From contig OZ220466.1 in NCBI GenBank assembly GCA_965116055.1, forward strand, positions 682,001 to 746,000: DNA of 64,000 nucleotides. Reading direction: 5' to 3'. The notes under the pieces are model-generated. The model had not been told where the DNA came from. It was given only the letters and a program-made list of their open reading frames with translations, and made no database searches. How positions within the stretch are numbered: the first letter of the stretch is position 1; each line of letters starts with the position of its first letter. Position numbers and translations under genes: made by a program. The DNA is from Bin55 sp965116055 (GTDB lineage Bacteria; Pseudomonadota; Gammaproteobacteria; Pseudomonadales; Azotimanducaceae). Shown here in pieces: positions 16,872-25,727 of the stretch.

Positions 16872-18809
16872 ATGAGCAGCATGACTAAAAACTTGCTTTT
16901 GTGGGTAGTCATTGGACTCGTTGCGCTGACTCTATTCACAAACTTCACGGGTTCATCGGATTCGCCGGAAATTAGCTATACCGCCTTCGTCGCGGAAGTA
17001 GAGGCTAACCGGGTGAAATCGGTCGTGGAAGAAAACAAGGTCTTGCATGGTACCCGGAAGGACGGCACGACTTTTAAGGTTGTAAAGACGGGCATTCCAG
17101 ATTCCAAGATTCTTGACGATCTTCTCAACCGAGGCGTGGAGTTCCGCAGCATTGAGGATAGCGGTAATTCGTTTTGGATGAGCTTGTTGTTAGCTATGCT
17201 CCCAGTCCTGTTTATCGTTGGTCTTTTTGCGCTCATGTTGCGAAATATGCAGGGACTAGGAGGGCGCGGCGGACCATTGCAATTCGCTAAGAGTCGTGCG
17301 CGCAGACTCACGGAGGAAGAAGTTGACACCACGTTTGCGGATGTCGCTGGCGTGGACGAAGCGAAAGAGGAAGTGCAGGAACTCGTGGAGTTTCTGCGCG
17401 ATAAAGAGAAGTTTCAGAAATTAGGCGCCCGGATACCCCGTGGCACGCTTATGGTTGGTGCGCCTGGCACAGGTAAGACGTTGCTGGCGAAGGCTATTGC
17501 TGGTGAAGCGAAGGTTGCTTTTTTCAGCATTTCAGGATCCGATTTCGTCGAAATGTTTGTAGGTGTTGGGGCGTCCCGTGTCCGAGATATGTTTTCGGAA
17601 GCGAAAAACAATGCTCCCTGCATTGTCTTTATTGACGAAATTGATGCGGTTGGGCGCCATCGTGGTGCTGGTTTGGGTAATGGCCACGACGAACGCGAAC
17701 AAACACTTAACCAATTGCTCGTAGAGATGGACGGCTTTCAACCCAATGATGGGGTCATTGTGATCGCCGCCACCAACCGGCCTGATGTGCTGGATCCTGC
17801 ATTGATGCGTCCAGGCCGGTTCGACCGGCAAGTGGTCGTACCTTTGCCTGATATTCGCGGTCGCGAGCAGATCCTCAAAGTTCACATGCGCCGTGCGAAG
17901 ATCGCAAATGATGTTCGGCCGGATCTCATCGCGCGCGGTACGCCAGGTTTTTCGGGCGCTGATCTGGAAAACGTGGTCAACGAAGCGGCGCTCTTCGCAG
18001 CCCGTAAGGGTCGTTCTGATGTGACCATGGAAGAGTTCGAGAAGGCTAAGGACAAAATCATGATGGGTGCGGAACGCCGCTCCATGGTGATGTCCGAGAA
18101 AGAGAAGCGAAATACCGCATATCACGAGGCCGGCCACGCGATCGTCGGTTACTCGCTTCCCGATCACGATACGCTTTACAAGATTACCGTTGTACCCCGC
18201 GGCCGTGCGCTTGGTGTGACCACGTTTTTACCCGAGGAAGATCGATACAGTTTGAGTCGATCAGCAGTGGAAGCGCAGATTTGCTCGCTCTTCGGCGGAC
18301 GTATTGCGGAAGAGCTGATTAACGGCCCCGATGCTGTCACAACGGGCGCATCGAACGACATTGAACGCGCCACCCAATTAGCGCGAAATATGGTGACGAA
18401 GTGGGGTTTCTCGGATCGGATGGGACCTTTGCAGTACGCGGAAAATGAAAGTGAAGTCTTTCTAGGTATGTCTGCAGGGACGCCGACGAACTCTATGTCG
18501 AATGACACAGCTCGTGAAATTGACGAAGAAATTCGGCAGATTGTGGATCGTAACTACGCTCGTGCCAAGTCGATCGTTGAGACCAACATGGACAGACTCC
18601 ATGCGATGGCGAAATGGTTAATTGAATACGAGACGTTGAGCCCAGAGCAGGTCGAAGACATCATGGCAGGGAAAGACCCGCGCCCGCCCGAGGCGCCTCC
18701 TATGCCTGAATCGGGTCCATCACAAGACTTGGCACCCGATTCCGACCCTAATTTGCAAGGTGGTTCGCCGGATGCGCCGCCATTCGGCCCGCCGGCGACA
18801 GATTCCTAG
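16872..18809 (+). CDS. ftsH: ATP-dependent zinc metalloprotease FtsH
   Basis: FtsH is the essential membrane-anchored AAA+ protease that degrades misfolded membrane proteins and regulators such as sigma-32. The 645-residue protein has two N-terminal membrane helices (about residues 5-25 and 100-120) around a periplasmic segment. The AAA+ module has Walker A at residues 196-203 and the Walker B motif I-V-F-I-D-E-I-D. The zinc motif is H-E-A-G-H at residues 418-422. The C-terminal tail is Pro-rich. Start ATG at 16872. Confidence 0.98.
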   Translation: MSSMTKNLLLWVVIGLVALTLFTNFTGSSDSPEISYTAFVAEVEANRVKSVVEENKVLHGTRKDGTTFKVVKTGIPDSKILDDLLNRGVEFRSIEDSGNSFWMSLLLAMLPVLFIVGLFALMLRNMQGLGGRGGPLQFAKSRARRLTEEEVDTTFADVAGVDEAKEEVQELVEFLRDKEKFQKLGARIPRGTLMVGAPGTGKTLLAKAIAGEAKVAFFSISGSDFVEMFVGVGASRVRDMFSEAKNNAPCIVFIDEIDAVGRHRGAGLGNGHDEREQTLNQLLVEMDGFQPNDGVIVIAATNRPDVLDPALMRPGRFDRQVVVPLPDIRGREQILKVHMRRAKIANDVRPDLIARGTPGFSGADLENVVNEAALFAARKGRSDVTMEEFEKAKDKIMMGAERRSMVMSEKEKRNTAYHEAGHAIVGYSLPDHDTLYKITVVPRGRALGVTTFLPEEDRYSLSRSAVEAQICSLFGGRIAEELINGPDAVTTGASNDIERATQLARNMVTKWGFSDRMGPLQYAENESEVFLGMSAGTPTNSMSNDTAREIDEEIRQIVDRNYARAKSIVETNMDRLHAMAKWLIEYETLSPEQVEDIMAGKDPRPPEAPPMPESGPSQDLAPDSDPNLQGGSPDAPPFGPPATDS

Positions 18810-18834
18810 TTTCTAGTTTCACGGCTTATCGCCA

Positions 18835-20175
18835 TTGGGCGAGGCGAAACAGTTATTCGGTACGGATGGCATTCGCGGTCTTGTCGGCGTTGATCCTGTT
18901 ACGCCATCGTTTGCCTTCCATTTAGGCCGAGTGCTTGCCTGTTTCTTTTTATCTTCTCAGGCGACGGTGTGTACAGGCAGGGATACGCGTCAATCATCCA
19001 AGGCGCTTGAAGCGCAATTGATTGCAGGATTGCATGAAGGTAAAGTCCATGTTGAGACGTTAGGCGTGATGCCAACGCCTGGCATTGCTTACTGCACCAG
19101 GCATAGTCCGGCCGATCTTGGGGTCGCCATCACAGCATCCCACAATGCATTCGAATACAACGGCTTTAAATTGTTCTCGCACAAAGGTGAGAAACTTCAT
19201 CGCGAGCATGAGCAAGCCATTGAACAGGCGTTGTTTGAAACGCCGCGCACATCGCCTGCTCGTGAATATTCAGACGGCGACGTGAACTCCGAATTACGCG
19301 ACGCTTATTTGGATTTTTTACGCGGTCGTGCAATGCGAATTGGCAAAGTTTCTCTAACAGGCGTTGTGGATTGCGCACATGGCGCAACGACAATGACCGC
19401 GCCGAAAATGCTTAATGAAGTGTTCGATAAATTGCACTGGATTGGCAATAAACCCACCGGGACTAACATCAACGATCACGTAGGTTCGACTTACCTGGAA
19501 ACAACACAAAATAAAGTTAGAGCAACGCGTGCGGACATAGGTATAGCGTTTGACGGGGATGGCGACAGGGTATTACTCGTGGATCACGAAGGGACAGTGG
19601 TCGATGGAGATCAAATTCTTTATTTGTTAGCTAAGCATAGTGAGTCTGCTACTGATGGCCGAGGGGTAGTAGGCACGGTGATGAGCAACCATGGGCTTCA
19701 ATTAGCACTCAATGAACTTGAGATCCCGTTCGTTCGTGCCGATGTCGGCGACAAAGAAGTGTATGACGAGCTTGTTAAGCGTCAATGGCTACTCGGCGGC
19801 GAACCTTCTGGTCACGTGATATGGCGAGCAGCCTCTCACACCGGCGATGGCGTGCTCATCGCGCTGTGCTTACTAAATCTAGTTGAGCGGTTGGGAAAAT
19901 CCTTGCGCGAGTTAGTCTCCGAGGTGTTGATGTTCCCACAAGTACAACGTGGCGTGTATGCGCCGAATCCTGCATTGTTCGCCGAGAGTCCGGCAATATT
20001 GGCAATCGTGACTGAATACAGGGACCGAATTGCATCCGAGGGCCGATTGCTCGTTCGCCCATCCGGTACGGAGCCCCTGTTGCGGGTAATGGTTGAACAC
20101 CCGGATGAAAAGACGGGGATAGAAGTGGCAAATGCTCTTGTCAAAGCAATTTCACCAGTGACTAAACTGAGTTAA
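18835..20175 (+). CDS. glmM: Phosphoglucosamine mutase
   Basis: GlmM converts glucosamine-6-phosphate to glucosamine-1-phosphate for peptidoglycan and LPS synthesis. The 446 residues show the N-terminal L-F-G-T-D-G-I-R-G, the phosphoserine loop T-A-S-H-N with active Ser102, the metal loop F-D-G-D-G-D-R, the sugar loop G-G-E-P-S-G-H and the C-terminal phosphate loop R-P-S-G-T-E-P. The only reasonable start is TTG at 18835. The folP gene commonly found between ftsH and glmM is not here. Confidence 0.95.
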   Translation: MGEAKQLFGTDGIRGLVGVDPVTPSFAFHLGRVLACFFLSSQATVCTGRDTRQSSKALEAQLIAGLHEGKVHVETLGVMPTPGIAYCTRHSPADLGVAITASHNAFEYNGFKLFSHKGEKLHREHEQAIEQALFETPRTSPAREYSDGDVNSELRDAYLDFLRGRAMRIGKVSLTGVVDCAHGATTMTAPKMLNEVFDKLHWIGNKPTGTNINDHVGSTYLETTQNKVRATRADIGIAFDGDGDRVLLVDHEGTVVDGDQILYLLAKHSESATDGRGVVGTVMSNHGLQLALNELEIPFVRADVGDKEVYDELVKRQWLLGGEPSGHVIWRAASHTGDGVLIALCLLNLVERLGKSLRELVSEVLMFPQVQRGVYAPNPALFAESPAILAIVTEYRDRIASEGRLLVRPSGTEPLLRVMVEHPDEKTGIEVANALVKAISPVTKLS

Positions 20176-20245
20176 ATAGTCAAGATGGGGCACTTTAAAT
20201 CGCTAAAATCTGCCCTCGAATCGCAGTGGCTTTGACTGTAAGATC

Positions 20246-20989
20246 GTGCGAAAACCCGTCGTCGCGGCCAATTGGAAGATGAACGGGTCATTGGAGCTTT
20301 GCAAGCAATTCGCCGCCGATCTGGTGCGTCCTAACTATGCAGATGTGTGGATTTTCCCGACGGCATTGCACTTGAATAGTTTAACTAGCATGTTGCATGG
20401 TAGCCGTATTTCGACGGGCGCGCAAAATGTGTCGTCCGAAACGGACGGTCCATTTACCGGTGAAATCTCTGCATCCATGGTCGCAAATATGCATGCAGAG
20501 CTAGCGTTAACGGGTCATTCGGAACGTCGAGCCCAATTCGGTGACTCCGACAGCCTAGTGGCTCAAAAATTTAAACGAATTAGCGAGGCTGGGTTGATGC
20601 CAGTGCTTTGCGTCGGCGAAACGCTGGAAGAGCGAAAGGCGGGGTTAGCTTCCACTGCCGTACAAAGGCAGTTGCGCGAGGTCGAAGCGAGTTGGGATCG
20701 CCCCGACTTTTCGCATCGTGCCATCGCGTACGAACCTGTTTGGGCTATCGGTACTGGGAAAGCTGCTACCGCTGATGTCGTGCAAGAAATGCATCGGGAA
20801 ATTCGCACATATGTCGAGAATGTGAATACTGGAAAAGGCGATAATCTGCGTATCCTTTATGGCGGTAGTGTGAACGCAAAGAATGCCCGTGAATTGATTG
20901 TGCAAGAGGATATTGATGGTTTTCTTGTTGGCGGTGCATCATTGGATGTCATTGAATTCAATCGAATTTGTGAAGCGGTAAAGGAATAG
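20246..20989 (+). CDS. tpiA: Triosephosphate isomerase
   Basis: TpiA interconverts dihydroxyacetone phosphate and glyceraldehyde-3-phosphate. The 247 residues carry all catalytic residues: Lys10 in N-W-K-M-N-G, His90 in G-H-S-E-R-R and Glu162 in A-Y-E-P-V-W-A-I-G-T-G, plus the C-terminal phosphate loop (Y-G-G-S-V-N and G-G-A-S-L). Start is GTG at 20246. It lies two bases before secG, the common glmM-tpiA-secG arrangement. Confidence 0.97.
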   Translation: MRKPVVAANWKMNGSLELCKQFAADLVRPNYADVWIFPTALHLNSLTSMLHGSRISTGAQNVSSETDGPFTGEISASMVANMHAELALTGHSERRAQFGDSDSLVAQKFKRISEAGLMPVLCVGETLEERKAGLASTAVQRQLREVEASWDRPDFSHRAIAYEPVWAIGTGKAATADVVQEMHREIRTYVENVNTGKGDNLRILYGGSVNAKNARELIVQEDIDGFLVGGASLDVIEFNRICEAVKE

Positions 20990-20990
20990 C

Positions 20991-21449
20991 ATGGGTACCG
21001 TCGAAACTGTCTTACTCATCTTACTTGTTGTGGACGCGCTTGCACTCATAGGATTGGTATTGATTCAACAGAGTAAAGGTGCTGACGTAGGCGCAGCATT
21101 TGGCAGCGGGAGCGCTGGAACCATGTTTGGCCCGTCTGGCGGGGCCTCTTTTTTAGTGAAGGTTACGACTGTTCTTGCGATTTTGTTTTTTGTCATCACG
21201 TTTGCCTTGGCTTACACTGCGAAGCAACGGGCTGACCGCTTGAGCGGATTTCAGTTAAGAGAGCCGCCGGCTGAAGTCGAATCGACTCAGGATATCCCAG
21301 ACGTTGGCGCGGAATCGGTCGTTGACGATACCACGGTATTGGAAGGCGATGAGATTCCTATACTTGCCGAACCTAGCGACAGTGTTGAGGCTGCTGCGGA
21401 GGAAGACCCTGAACCTGGTACCACACAGGAAGACGAAGTGCAACAATAG
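20991..21449 (+). CDS. secG: Protein translocase subunit SecG
   Basis: SecG is the small membrane subunit of the SecYEG translocon. The 152 residues have two hydrophobic helices (about 3-25 and 55-75). They are separated by the conserved cytoplasmic loop (Q-Q-S-K-G-A-D-V-G-A-A-F-G-S-G, then F-G). An acidic, Glu/Asp-rich tail makes it longer than the E. coli protein. tRNA-Leu follows after 10 bases and may be co-transcribed, as in the secG-leuU arrangement of E. coli. Confidence 0.93.
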   Translation: MGTVETVLLILLVVDALALIGLVLIQQSKGADVGAAFGSGSAGTMFGPSGGASFLVKVTTVLAILFFVITFALAYTAKQRADRLSGFQLREPPAEVESTQDIPDVGAESVVDDTTVLEGDEIPILAEPSDSVEAAAEEDPEPGTTQEDEVQQ

Positions 21450-21459
21450 CATGTTTACC

Positions 21460-21545
21460 GCCGAAGTGGTGGAACTGGTAGACACGCTGTCTTGAGGGGG
21501 CAGTGGGCTATGCCCGTGGAGGTTCAAATCCTCTCTTCGGCACCA
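21460..21545 (+). tRNA. leuU: tRNA-Leu (anticodon GAG)
   Basis: An 86-base class II tRNA with encoded CCA. The acceptor stem GCCGAAG pairs with CTTCGGC (21535-21541). The anticodon stem CTGTC/GGCAG holds the loop TTGAGGG, reading GAG. A long variable arm and the T-arm GGTTCAAATC are present. Its 3' end is the likely attachment site for the island that begins just downstream. Confidence 0.97.
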
Positions 21546-21697
21546 AATACGCTTGCACGCGAAATGCCGCATCCCGCCAGAAATACGATATATAGCAATA
21601 TAGGATTTTTCCGTGTTCACCCCTGCGCGGAAATCCGCTTCATTTCGCTCCCATACGTTATCCAAATAGGGCCACAAAAAACGTGGTATAAGGAAAA

Positions 21698-22078
21698 TTG
21701 ACCGTCAAGCTGATTCGCGCGACCAACAAACCGGGGTTTTACGGTGATGGCAACGCGCTTTTCTTGCGGGTCTTGCCGGGTGGCTCCAAACAATGGGTCC
21801 AGCGACTCACCGTCCGGGGCAGGCGGCGAAACATTGGCCTCGGCGGCGTTCGTTGGGTGACGCTCGCCGAAGAGCGCGAGTCCGCCCATGAGAACCTACG
21901 CGTCACCCGTCGCGGCGACCTGCCGGAAGCCAGACGCAAGCCGAAGATGTCGTTGTTCCGCGACGCGGCCCAGGGCAATTACGATTCCCTCTGTCCGAGA
22001 TGGCGCACCGAAAAGGTCGCCGCGAGCGGGATGCAGCAGCTCGAACGCTTGGGCGATCTGCCTGTGGGCCGCGGATGA
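21698..22078 (+). pseudogene. Tyrosine integrase remnant (DUF4102 N-terminal part)
   Basis: The first 80 or so residues match the arm-DNA-binding N-terminus of P4-type integrases: K-P-G-F-Y-G-D-G, L-F-L-R-V-L-P-G-G-S-K-Q-W, R-N-I-G-L-G-G and V-T-L-A-E-x-R. Part of the core-binding domain follows (F-R-D-A-A, W-R-T-E-K-V-A-A). The reading then stops at about 126 residues, so the whole catalytic domain with its R-H-R-Y residues is missing. The stop codon lies inside the ATGA that starts the next gene, which suggests a deletion joined them. TTG is the apparent start. Confidence 0.8.
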
Positions 22079-24120
22079 TCGTACCGATTTTTCCACCCTT
22101 GGATGGGGAAACCGCTGAGCGATTCCATGCGTTGGCTACGAAACTCGCCTGCGCCCAGCGTACGCGCAACGCGAAGGAAATGAGTAGCGCATTGGAAGAA
22201 GAGACAGCTTGGTGCCGGTCGGCGAGGTGTAGCGAAAAGTATGTATTGGCCTATGAAGCGTGTGTCCGGGTTCTTACCGATCTCGCGCGGCTCGGTTGGC
22301 GCATCGTCGAACAAGGCTACGGGTTTGCCTTGGAGAAAGGCAAGGAACGGACGGGCCAGACGGCAGAAGAGATCGTGGCCAGCAAGGAGGCGCTGCGCCG
22401 TGAGTTGCAGCCCGTTGTCGATGAACAAAGGCGGCAACTCGCCGTAGTCGACTTCATCGCTCGGATGGAGGGAGAAGACAGCTACGGACGACGTAGCGTG
22501 CGGCTGCTCATGGCGGATGGAGCTGAGCTGGCGGCGAGGCTGGCGCCGGCGTGCACGCTGGAGGGTGAAGATCGGGTGGCATCGCTGAGCGATGCCATCA
22601 AGCCCTATCTTCAGAAGGCGGACAAGAGTGTGGATCCGACGACAGGTCGTCGGCTTCGCGAGATCTGGCGTTATTTCCGGTATAGCTGGTCAATCCCCCA
22701 AGTGCCCACGCCGGGTCGGCAGTTGCTTTATCTCGTGAGGGATGCCGCGCACCCGGCACACCCGGTCATCGGCATCGCCGCACTCAACAATTGCCCACTC
22801 GAAATGGGCGAGCCGCGCGAGCGGTACATCGGCTGGCACTTCTCGGTGATCGTCGAACGCTTCACCGATGCCTTAGGGAGGGGCAAGGCGGCGCTAGAGG
22901 AGGAAGTCCGATGGCTCGAACGTCAGATCGAGACCTCACTCGCGGAAATCGACTGGACCAACCTCGTCACGGCGGCGGAAGTCGCCACTCCTGACGATGC
23001 AGTGATCCGCCGGCTTGCGCGACGCGGGCAGGAATTCTCGAAGTTGCGGGAGACTTTGCTGAGGGCGGCTGCTGGGTCCTTTCAGGATCGGCTTGAGGCC
23101 GATCTCGCGGACGATGAAACGGCGCCCCCGGTGGATGACGACATCCTACAGCTGGAGGCGAAGGCATCGGTTGATTCACGCATGTACATGGCCCGCAAGC
23201 AACTCGTGGCGCGGAAGCGAGCCTCCGCATTGTTGCGTCTGCTGTCGGCCCGGCTCGTCATCGCCGAGCACCGGGACGAACTCACCGATCCCGAACGCGC
23301 GTCTGCAGCACTTGGCAAGGACAAGGTAAGAGGCGCGGTGAATATCGTGCTAGAGGCGCTGAAAGGGCGACGGGCAGGAGCCAATCTCCTTGAAATCACG
23401 ACTTGCGGCGCGATCGCGCCCTACAATCGAATTCTCGGCGGCAAGCTCGTCGCCCTGCTGATGCTGAGCCCGCAGATCGGTGTTGACTATCGACGCCGTT
23501 ATTCGGGCCCGTCAATCATCTCGTCACAAATGAAGAACCAGCCGGTGATCCGCGATAATGCGCTCGTCTATCTCGGCACGACCAGCCTCTACGTCTACGG
23601 ATCTAGCCAATACAACCGGCTGCGTCTGCCGGCCGGGACGATCGCGCCGGACCAAGAGTGCATCCGTTACGATGAGATCGGTCAGACCTCCGGTTTCGGG
23701 ACGATACAGTTTTCGCCCGAAACGAGCCGTGCGATTAATGTCTTTCTAGCCCGTGAACACGGTTTCAAAGAGGTCAACAGCGTTTTCGGGGAAGGAACGA
23801 GTCCGAAGCTCCGCAAGGTGCAGATGGGGCTGCGCAGGCTGGGATTCGATCCAGGCAAGTTGATCCAGCATCGCCAACACCGCCTGATTTATGGCGCATC
23901 GCTGTTTCCGGCGGCGCGGGAGTGGTTGCAAGAACGCGTTGACGATCTGCCAGGCTATGTCGCAGCGCCGGATGGTTGCGGGGACGCCACCGAACGCATT
24001 GCCGCTTTTTGGAGGCGGCGCTGGCTCTCAAGCCGTCTTTGTCACCGGCCCAGCATGGTTGCTTTAGCGCGCGACGGTTTCGTACCCTTAGGAGAGACGG
24101 TGGGAAATTCGGGCGGATGA
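22075..24120 (+). CDS. DUF4338 protein, DruA-like; first gene of candidate defence operon
   Basis: This 681-residue protein contains what I recognise as the DUF4338 domain, the defining domain of DruA in Druantia anti-phage systems. Its biochemical activity is not known to me. Matching stretches are R-D-A-A-H-P-A-H-P-V-I-G-I-A-A-L near residues 223-238, the Y-I-G-W-H segment, and N-R-I-L-G-G-K-L-V-A-L-L-M near 451-463. A G-F-G-T-I-Q-F region follows, with a basic C-terminal part. About 200 extra residues precede the domain compared with short DruA proteins. The ATG at 22075 overlaps the integrase remnant's stop. A longer reading from 22000 is open but unlikely. The stop overlaps the next gene (ATGA). 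Family assignment is from memory of the motif pattern. Confidence 0.75.
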   Translation: MIVPIFPPLDGETAERFHALATKLACAQRTRNAKEMSSALEEETAWCRSARCSEKYVLAYEACVRVLTDLARLGWRIVEQGYGFALEKGKERTGQTAEEIVASKEALRRELQPVVDEQRRQLAVVDFIARMEGEDSYGRRSVRLLMADGAELAARLAPACTLEGEDRVASLSDAIKPYLQKADKSVDPTTGRRLREIWRYFRYSWSIPQVPTPGRQLLYLVRDAAHPAHPVIGIAALNNCPLEMGEPRERYIGWHFSVIVERFTDALGRGKAALEEEVRWLERQIETSLAEIDWTNLVTAAEVATPDDAVIRRLARRGQEFSKLRETLLRAAAGSFQDRLEADLADDETAPPVDDDILQLEAKASVDSRMYMARKQLVARKRASALLRLLSARLVIAEHRDELTDPERASAALGKDKVRGAVNIVLEALKGRRAGANLLEITTCGAIAPYNRILGGKLVALLMLSPQIGVDYRRRYSGPSIISSQMKNQPVIRDNALVYLGTTSLYVYGSSQYNRLRLPAGTIAPDQECIRYDEIGQTSGFGTIQFSPETSRAINVFLAREHGFKEVNSVFGEGTSPKLRKVQMGLRRLGFDPGKLIQHRQHRLIYGASLFPAAREWLQERVDDLPGYVAAPDGCGDATERIAAFWRRRWLSSRLCHRPSMVALARDGFVPLGETVGNSGG

Positions 24121-25727
24121 GTGAGGGAGGACGCCGCGCGGAACCTACGATGGCCACAAACGACGGCGCCAGACTGTGGCGCATGCTTGCCGTGGCGGGC
24201 AGGGAAGCGATCGCCGAAGCGTTGACGGAGGAGGATTTCGAGCGGCTGCATGTTGTCGGTAGTATTGAGCGGTTCCTTGTCGACCAGGTGCAGATGGGCA
24301 GGAGTATTGTAGTCACCGGAAATGCCGGGGACGGCAAGACGCACTTGCTGCGGCGCGTGAAGCCTAATCTCGAGAGCGCCGGCGCCGTTGTGGTCGAAGA
24401 CGCGACTGCCGAGATGATGGGTGATGATCCGCGTCCGGTTCTTGAGAAGTGGCGCAAGGCTGTGGAAGCCGGGCAGCCGTTTTGCCTGGCGGCGAATGAG
24501 TACCCGCTCTACCAGTTGAGATTGGCGGACGAATCTGCCCCGCATCTGGCGGAAGTTGACCGGCAATGCCGGCACCGCCTGGATTATGGAGAGGGCGAGC
24601 GGTCCGAGTGCAAGGGCGACACCGTGGTGATTGATCTCAGCCTCCGTAACCCGCTGAGTGCCGAGTTCTTCGGGGCTATGCTGGACAGGCTGCTGAACGA
24701 CGAAGGGCTGAAGGCAGCACTGGCGAGCCCGAAAGAGTTGGCCGCCCGCCAAAATGTCGAGCTTCTTTCTCATCCACGGGTGCGGGCGCGGTTGCAGGTG
24801 CTGGCCGACCGGCTGGTGGCGTTGGGCCATCGTGCCACGGTGCGCGAGCTGTGGATCCTGTTGGCGCGAATGGTGTTCGGTCGGGGCGAGCGCGACACGT
24901 ATCAATGCGCAGACTGGTATTCGGAGGCGTTGTTCGCTCGGGACGACCGTTTCGAGCTGATGGATGCCCTGCGGGCGATGGATCCCGCCGATTGCAGCCA
25001 CCCAACATGGGATGCTGCGCTGGATGCCCGCGAGTCCGCAGTGCGCGACGGGTGGGCGCTGCGCGCGCCAGTGCTGCCGCCGCATCCGACGCTTAAGTGG
25101 GAAGATTTCGCTGCGCTCAAGCGCCGGTTCTATTTCGAGCACGACAAAGGCGAGGAGGCGTTCGAGTTGGACGACGCGGATGAGATTGAGTTCAGGCGGC
25201 ACTTGGACGGAAACGGTGCCTCAGGCCCGACGCTGGTTGCAAGATTGGTCGAATCCATCAACGCAGCCTACTGCCCTGTCCGCTTTGAGTTGCGCGATCA
25301 GCATTTGTATCTGTGGAACGGTCACCGCTTTCACGAGCAGCCGTCCCGGTCCTTCGTCGCCACCGAACGCGTGGCCACGGAGCAATTCGTCACGAAAGTG
25401 CCGCGCCTGCCGGAGCGGCTAGACGGGTGTTTCAAGTATCGGCCGGACCATATCTTGCTGACCGCACAAAAGCATCCGGGAACGCCGCGGCTGCGAATTG
25501 ACTTCCCGCTCTGGCAGACGCTTCGCCGACTGGAGCGCGGCCTGCCGCGAAAGCTGATTCCGGAGCGCGACATTCATCGCCTGGACGCCTTCCTCCAGGA
25601 GCTCGGTGCGGGGCCGGTAGGGACTCGCGACAGCATCTGGTCTGTTCACATAGAAAACTTGGAACTGATCCAAGTGAATCTCAGCGCGGATAGGAGTCGC
25701 TTCGAGCGGGTGCGCCGCTATGGCTAA
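24117..25727 (+). CDS. P-loop NTPase, DptF-like; second gene of candidate defence operon
   Basis: This 536-residue protein has a clear Walker A, G-N-A-G-D-G-K-T at residues 68-75, after a strand I-V-V-T. The G-x-A-G-D-G-K-[ST] loop, the length and the position remind me of DptF, an ATPase of the phosphorothioation-dependent (Dnd) restriction set. A possible Walker B is V-V-I-D-L-S near residues 165-170. The rest is unassigned. I chose the ATG at 24117 because it overlaps the previous stop (ATGA). The open frame extends upstream to 23976 but that part lies inside the previous gene. The end overlaps the next gene by eight bases. The DptF link is a family-style resemblance, not proven homology. 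Confidence 0.7.
   Translation: MSEGGRRAEPTMATNDGARLWRMLAVAGREAIAEALTEEDFERLHVVGSIERFLVDQVQMGRSIVVTGNAGDGKTHLLRRVKPNLESAGAVVVEDATAEMMGDDPRPVLEKWRKAVEAGQPFCLAANEYPLYQLRLADESAPHLAEVDRQCRHRLDYGEGERSECKGDTVVIDLSLRNPLSAEFFGAMLDRLLNDEGLKAALASPKELAARQNVELLSHPRVRARLQVLADRLVALGHRATVRELWILLARMVFGRGERDTYQCADWYSEALFARDDRFELMDALRAMDPADCSHPTWDAALDARESAVRDGWALRAPVLPPHPTLKWEDFAALKRRFYFEHDKGEEAFELDDADEIEFRRHLDGNGASGPTLVARLVESINAAYCPVRFELRDQHLYLWNGHRFHEQPSRSFVATERVATEQFVTKVPRLPERLDGCFKYRPDHILLTAQKHPGTPRLRIDFPLWQTLRRLERGLPRKLIPERDIHRLDAFLQELGAGPVGTRDSIWSVHIENLELIQVNLSADRSRFERVRRYG

Noticed and set aside
24042..25202. 386-residue minus-strand frame in the island
   Set aside because: It is antisense to the DptF-like gene and has no recognisable motif. 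High GC makes such long frames common.
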